64,000 nucleotides of DNA from Bursaphelenchus xylophilus. Lineage: Eukaryota; Nematoda; Chromadorea; Rhabditida; Aphelenchoididae. Below, piece by piece: positions 60,901-64,000 of the stretch (its first letter is position 1; every line of letters starts with the position of its first letter). The stretch is taken from contig CAJFCV020000004.1 in NCBI GenBank assembly GCA_904066235.2, forward strand, positions 11,284,001 to 11,348,000. Reading direction: 5' to 3'. Below the pieces are notes generated by a model that saw nothing but the letters and a program-made list of their open reading frames with translations, searched no databases and was not told where the DNA came from. Position numbers and translations under genes: made by a program.

Positions 60901-63805
60901 TAAAATAACAGTGCAACCTCTGCACAACGAATTAAAAATGACTAAAAGATTTGTTTGTTATAGAAGGGTGTCGCTATATGGCCGTTCATTTTTGGCCTGA
61001 AATTGCCTCTTAAGACCGCTAAAAGTGTTCGTTATATAAAGTTTTTGTGGTATTGCATGTATGTTGGGAAACAGAAGGCTTTTAGGATACGAAGGGGACC
61101 TTGAGGGATTCGTTAAATCGTATAAAATTACTGTGCAGCCTCTGCACAACGAATCGCAATGGACTAAAGATTTGTTTGTTATAGAAAGGCTTCGTTATAT
61201 GGACGTTCATTTTTGGCGTAAAATTGCCTCTTGAGACCTCTAAAATTGTTTGCTATAGAAAGGTTTTGTTGTATTGGAGTGGGTTGTGGAGGATCCTTAT
61301 TGTGATAACTCTGCACAACCACTCCCGTACACCAAAAAAAAGAACGGTTTTAGAGATCTCAAGAGGCAATTTCAGACCAAAAATTAACGTCCATACAACG
61401 AAACCCCTTTATAACAAACTCATCTTTTAGTCCTCTGCGATTCGTTGTGCTGAGGCTTCACTGTAATTTTATACGATTTAGCGAACCCCTCAAGGTTCCC
61501 TTCGTATTCTAAAAGCCCTCCGTTTTCCAACATGTATGCCATATAACGAAACCTCTCTATAACTGAGGTTTCGTAATGTTTTTTGTTTTTGTCCCTTGCG
61601 ATTCGTTGCACAGAGTCGACGAATTTTTTCAACGGTTGTATTTTTTTCAGCTAGTCTTCCGTCATTATGGGTATGATTTGGAGAAATCAATTGCTGCTTT
61701 AATGGAGCCTGACCAGAATTTGCCTTTCAATTTGAGACTTTTACTCAAAGATTCAAGCAATTTGAAAGCCGCCAAGCCCTCGCAAAGACAGCAGATCAAC
61801 TTGAAGGAGATTTATGAACAAGGTGAATATAAATTTTAAGATTTTTGGAAATTTGAAAAAAAAAGTTTTTTTGAAAAATTATTTTTTTTTTTGAAAAATT
61901 TATTTTTTTTTTGAAAAATTAATGTTTTTTCCAGACAGTGAAGCCGACTCCGACCACGAGGACGACGCTGACGCCGCTCAAAAAGCCCAAAACATTGATA
62001 TCGTCCAACTCCTGACCGGCCCCGTCTCTTCCAAGGCTCCGCTTGGCCCAGTTTTAACTGAAAAGGAGATAAAACAACGGAAAATTGAGGAAAAATTAAA
62101 TAAGCTGATGAAAACCTCCGGCGATCTGTTCAACTTGCGGCATCTTCATGGAGTCGTCGAAAAAATGCAACAGATAAAGTCGGATCAAAAAATTACCGTC
62201 AACGTGGGTGGCAAGGAGTTTGCCAAGTTCAGGAAAGGAGCGTAAGTGGAATGGAGAGGGTTTTTAGTGGTGGAAAGGATTTTTTTATTTGAAAAAGGCC
62301 TTTCGAGCGGAAAAATTATGATTTTTGGAATAATTAGGAATGTTAGCGGACTTTGCGATGATTTTTTTTCAAGTTTTTACTATAAAAAATTTCCAGTTAA
62401 TACAGCGGCGGAGCTGATCCAACGGCAAACTTTTTCTCATTTTTCAGCTCCAAAATTTAAACCGTTGAATACCTAGGCTCTACGTGAAAACGGGGACTAT
62501 AATTTTCAGGAATTGATATGCAGTGGCTGACCTGATCCAGTGGCAGAAAACGTACCATTTTGCATCCGGGAAGTATTGAAAATGCAACAAAATGCCTCCC
62601 TCTCCACGTGAAAAAAACTTCTGTTTGAAGGCTTCTCTCACAAAAAGAGCGGGCGCGCTTTTGAAATCGTAGTTTTTTCACTTGGATAGGGAAGCATTTT
62701 GCCATGTTTTTAATACTTCCCGGAAACAAAATGGCACGTTTTTTGCCACTGAACCAGGTCCGCTACTCTGATGCTTAAAATTTTTAAAAATCTCACATTT
62801 TTCTTATAAATTTTTTTTTCGGTATTAAAATTTCTCATTAGAGAGGTGTTTTTAAAGGGTCATGTTGAAATTTTTATTTTGCAGAATTGACGATGAACTG
62901 GATGAAGCGGATCGAACCGCAATTAAAGAGAAATCAACCGCGTACAAGTACGAACTTAGCGATGAAGACGATGAGGATGGCCGCTATGATCTGGACGCCA
63001 AGTTTCGCGACGAAGTTGGGGCGTCCGGACGGTTTAATCGGGGCGAAGTTGTGGCAGTCTCTACCAGGCATTTTGTTGATGAAGAAGATGAATATGACGA
63101 CTCGTATGATGATGTGAAAATCGCGGTGGACGAGAATGCCAGGTAATTTGGCCATTTAGAAGGGATTCAGAGAGATTTTGAAAAAAAAATCCAAAAAAGA
63201 AGTCATGATGACATTTTAAAATTGGATTTTTTTTTGATATTTTGTTTGGTTTTGTGGATTCTAGAGGCATTCTAGAGGATGTAAAAAATATTTTTAAGAG
63301 TGAAAGTCTTTGTCTGGCGACAAAAAACGAGATTTTTCCCCAAAATTTTCGAAAAATTGGAATTTTCAAAATTTTTTTCTATTTTTTTTCTTTCAGAATC
63401 CCGGAAGAACGCCATAAAGCTTCGGAATATGGGTACGAAGGAACGCAAGCCAGTGGTCCCGCCGGCGGTTATGCCGAAGAACACGAACGCCGTCAAAAGT
63501 TGAACAAGTACAATATCCCCGAATTAAACCGACCAAATGCGAACCGTCCCCCGGAAAAAGCCCCCAAAATTTATGTGGCAAGGCCCCCGAGAACGGATCA
63601 GAAACAGCAGAGTCAAGCCGGACCTTCAGGCAATCCACAGCCGAGGTCCCAAAAAACGAGCGCTTTCCAGCCGACCGCCGCGACTTCGGCCACCAAAAAG
63701 GACGGATATACGGGCGGGAAACAGCGATTGAACAAGGAGAGGAACAAGAATAAGCACAAGCAAAGAGGTGCTGACAAGAAAATGGCCCGAGCTAATCCGT
63801 TTTGA
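57932..63805 (+). CDS. ASCC2: ASCC2, activating signal cointegrator 1 complex subunit 2 (CUE-domain protein)
   Basis: Exons: 57932-57961, 58430-58762, 58836-59027, 59110-59384, 59566-59688, 60362-60620, 61651-61822, 61935-62241, 62885-63142 and 63397-63805; 785 residues, close to the human length. Family role: ubiquitin-binding subunit of the ASCC helicase complex in alkylation repair and rescue of collided ribosomes. A helical N-terminal half is followed by the CUE domain at about 375-425 (VQENVGTLKDIVPYS..FRHYGYDLEKSIAAL), split between exons 6 and 7. Next is an acidic linker (DSEADSDHEDDADA), a block typical of ASCC2 C-termini (YELSDEDDEDGRYDLDAKFR, DEEDEYDDSYDD), and a basic tail (NKERNKNKHKQRGADKKMAR). 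Introns 5, 6 and 8 hold repeats. The tiny first exon and the TTCAAG acceptor of exon 3 are the least certain parts. Confidence 0.88.
59755..60001. repeat. palindromic GCACAGTGC element in ASCC2 intron 5
   Basis: Ends TTTTCGGCGACATGCACTGTGCAGAAAAA and TTTTTCTGCACCGTGCATGTCGCCGAA pair end to end. The interior repeats GCACAGTGCAAA / TTTGCACTGTGC at least six times in both directions, giving a strong hairpin. Similar motifs at 4347-4390, 32378-32425 and 60220-60275. Confidence 0.85.
60009..60154. mobile_element. MITE, CTGTCGGG family, diverged copy E, in ASCC2 intron 5
   Basis: Ends TCTGTCGGGAAAAAAACGGCG and CGCCGTTATTTTTCCGACAGA, 146 bp, same length as copy A. The interior is replaced by GTCGCGCCTCCGAATCGCCCATCATCGC and a mirrored GGCGAGGC..GATGCGACG. 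Confidence 0.8.
60618..61560. repeat. tandem ~219-bp repeats plus an inverted copy in ASCC2 intron 6
   Basis: Direct units start with GCATGTATGTTGG at about 60617, 60837 and 61055. Each holds CCTCTGCACAACGAAT, ATTTGTTTGTTATAGAAG and TGGCCGTTCATTTTTGGCCTGAAATTGCCTCTT. An inverted copy covers about 61340-61560 and ends CCAACATGTATGCC. The CAACGAATCGC and TATAACGAAACCTCTCTATAAC motifs resemble pogo/Tigger-type ends. The exon 6 donor lies exactly at the start of the first unit. Confidence 0.85.
62403..62456. repeat. half copy of the GGACCTGATCC MITE
   Basis: CAGCGGCGGAGCTGATCCAACGGCAAAC after TA, then unrelated sequence. It lies 65 bp before a full copy. Confidence 0.65.
62521..62770. mobile_element. 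palindromic MITE (GGACCTGATCC family), copy 6, in ASCC2 intron 8
   Basis: Ends CAGTGGCTGACCTGATCCAGTGGC and GCCACTGAACCAGGTCCGCTACTCTG. The arms pair through CATTTTGCATCCGGGAAG and TCCCTCTCCACGTGAAAAAA. Confidence 0.85.
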
Positions 63806-63880
63806 GATTTTTTGAGGGCTTTTTGAAATTTTGTGGACAAAATTGAGGTATCTTAGAAAAAAGTGGGTGATAAAGTAATA

Positions 63881-64000
63881 TTAGGTTGTTACATAAGTTT
63901 CCGGACTTTTTCAACAACGCTTATTTCAACAACAACAACAAAATCAAAAACAACTAAAATTAAAAATAAGTTATTCAAAGTATTCTCCACCAGATTCAAT
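63881..64000 (-). mobile_element. mariner-type transposon end, cut by the window edge
   Basis: TTAGGTTGTTACATAAGTTTCCGGAC at 63881 is a mariner-style terminal inverted repeat. On the minus strand 64000-63971 encodes IESGGEYFE followed by TAA, matching the usual C-terminal end of mariner transposases. The rest lies outside the window. Confidence 0.75.

Overview
The window is nuclear DNA from a nematode. The evidence is small AT-rich introns with GT..TTTCAG ends, several conserved animal genes (prolidase, an RBM5/10-type splicing factor, an ADAR-like protein, ASCC2), likely trans-splice acceptors just before start codons, and heavy loads of foldback and MITE elements. I cannot name the species. 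No tRNA, rRNA or CRISPR array was found.

Layout. (1) 0.3-5.0 kb: three tandem plus-strand copies of a small multi-pass membrane protein of unknown function, with conserved intron positions. (2) 5.0-24.2 kb: mostly repeats, with an SLC36-type amino-acid transporter pseudogene on the minus strand, a weak second coding relic, at least five short inverted-repeat families and a 2.6-kb palindrome. (3) 24.3-29.2 kb: a seven-exon rhodopsin-class GPCR with four mobile-element insertions in its introns. (4) 30.2-31.8 kb: a TATA-box gene for a nematode-type protein of unknown function, followed by a 1.5-kb foldback element. (5) 33.8-48.1 kb (minus): prolidase, whose last exon is separated from the rest by an 11.8-kb intron. 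(6) 34.1-45.4 kb, inside that intron: a complete BEL/Pao LTR element (identical 462-bp LTRs, AGCCC target duplication, tRNA-Trp primer site). (7) 48.6-54.4 kb (minus): an RBM5/10 homologue. (8) 54.5-57.0 kb (plus): an ADAR-like pseudo-deaminase, divergent from RBM5. (9) 57.9-63.8 kb (plus): ASCC2. (10) The window ends inside a mariner element.

The main discovery candidate is the BEL/Pao element. Its single 2,732-codon reading frame encodes gag zinc knuckles, aspartic protease, a type II (TK1-like) thymidine kinase domain, reverse transcriptase, RNase H, integrase and a phlebovirus-type envelope. The kinase sits exactly between protease and reverse transcriptase. A second intact frame after the envelope encodes a 482-residue protein with a J-domain-like HPD segment, a long coiled coil, three gag-like zinc knuckles and a C-terminal RING-H2 finger. 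A retroelement carrying both a nucleotide-salvage enzyme fold and a probable ubiquitin ligase is, to my knowledge, not a described arrangement. The kinase lacks the usual catalytic glutamate, so its activity is open.

How the genes work together: RBM5 (splice-site choice), the ADAR-like protein (double-stranded RNA binding) and ASCC2 (ubiquitin sensing in alkylation repair and ribosome quality control) are neighbouring housekeeping RNA/DNA genes; I see no operon evidence beyond proximity. The abundant palindromic repeats in their introns would form long RNA hairpins, the type of substrate dsRNA-binding proteins act on, but that link is inference.
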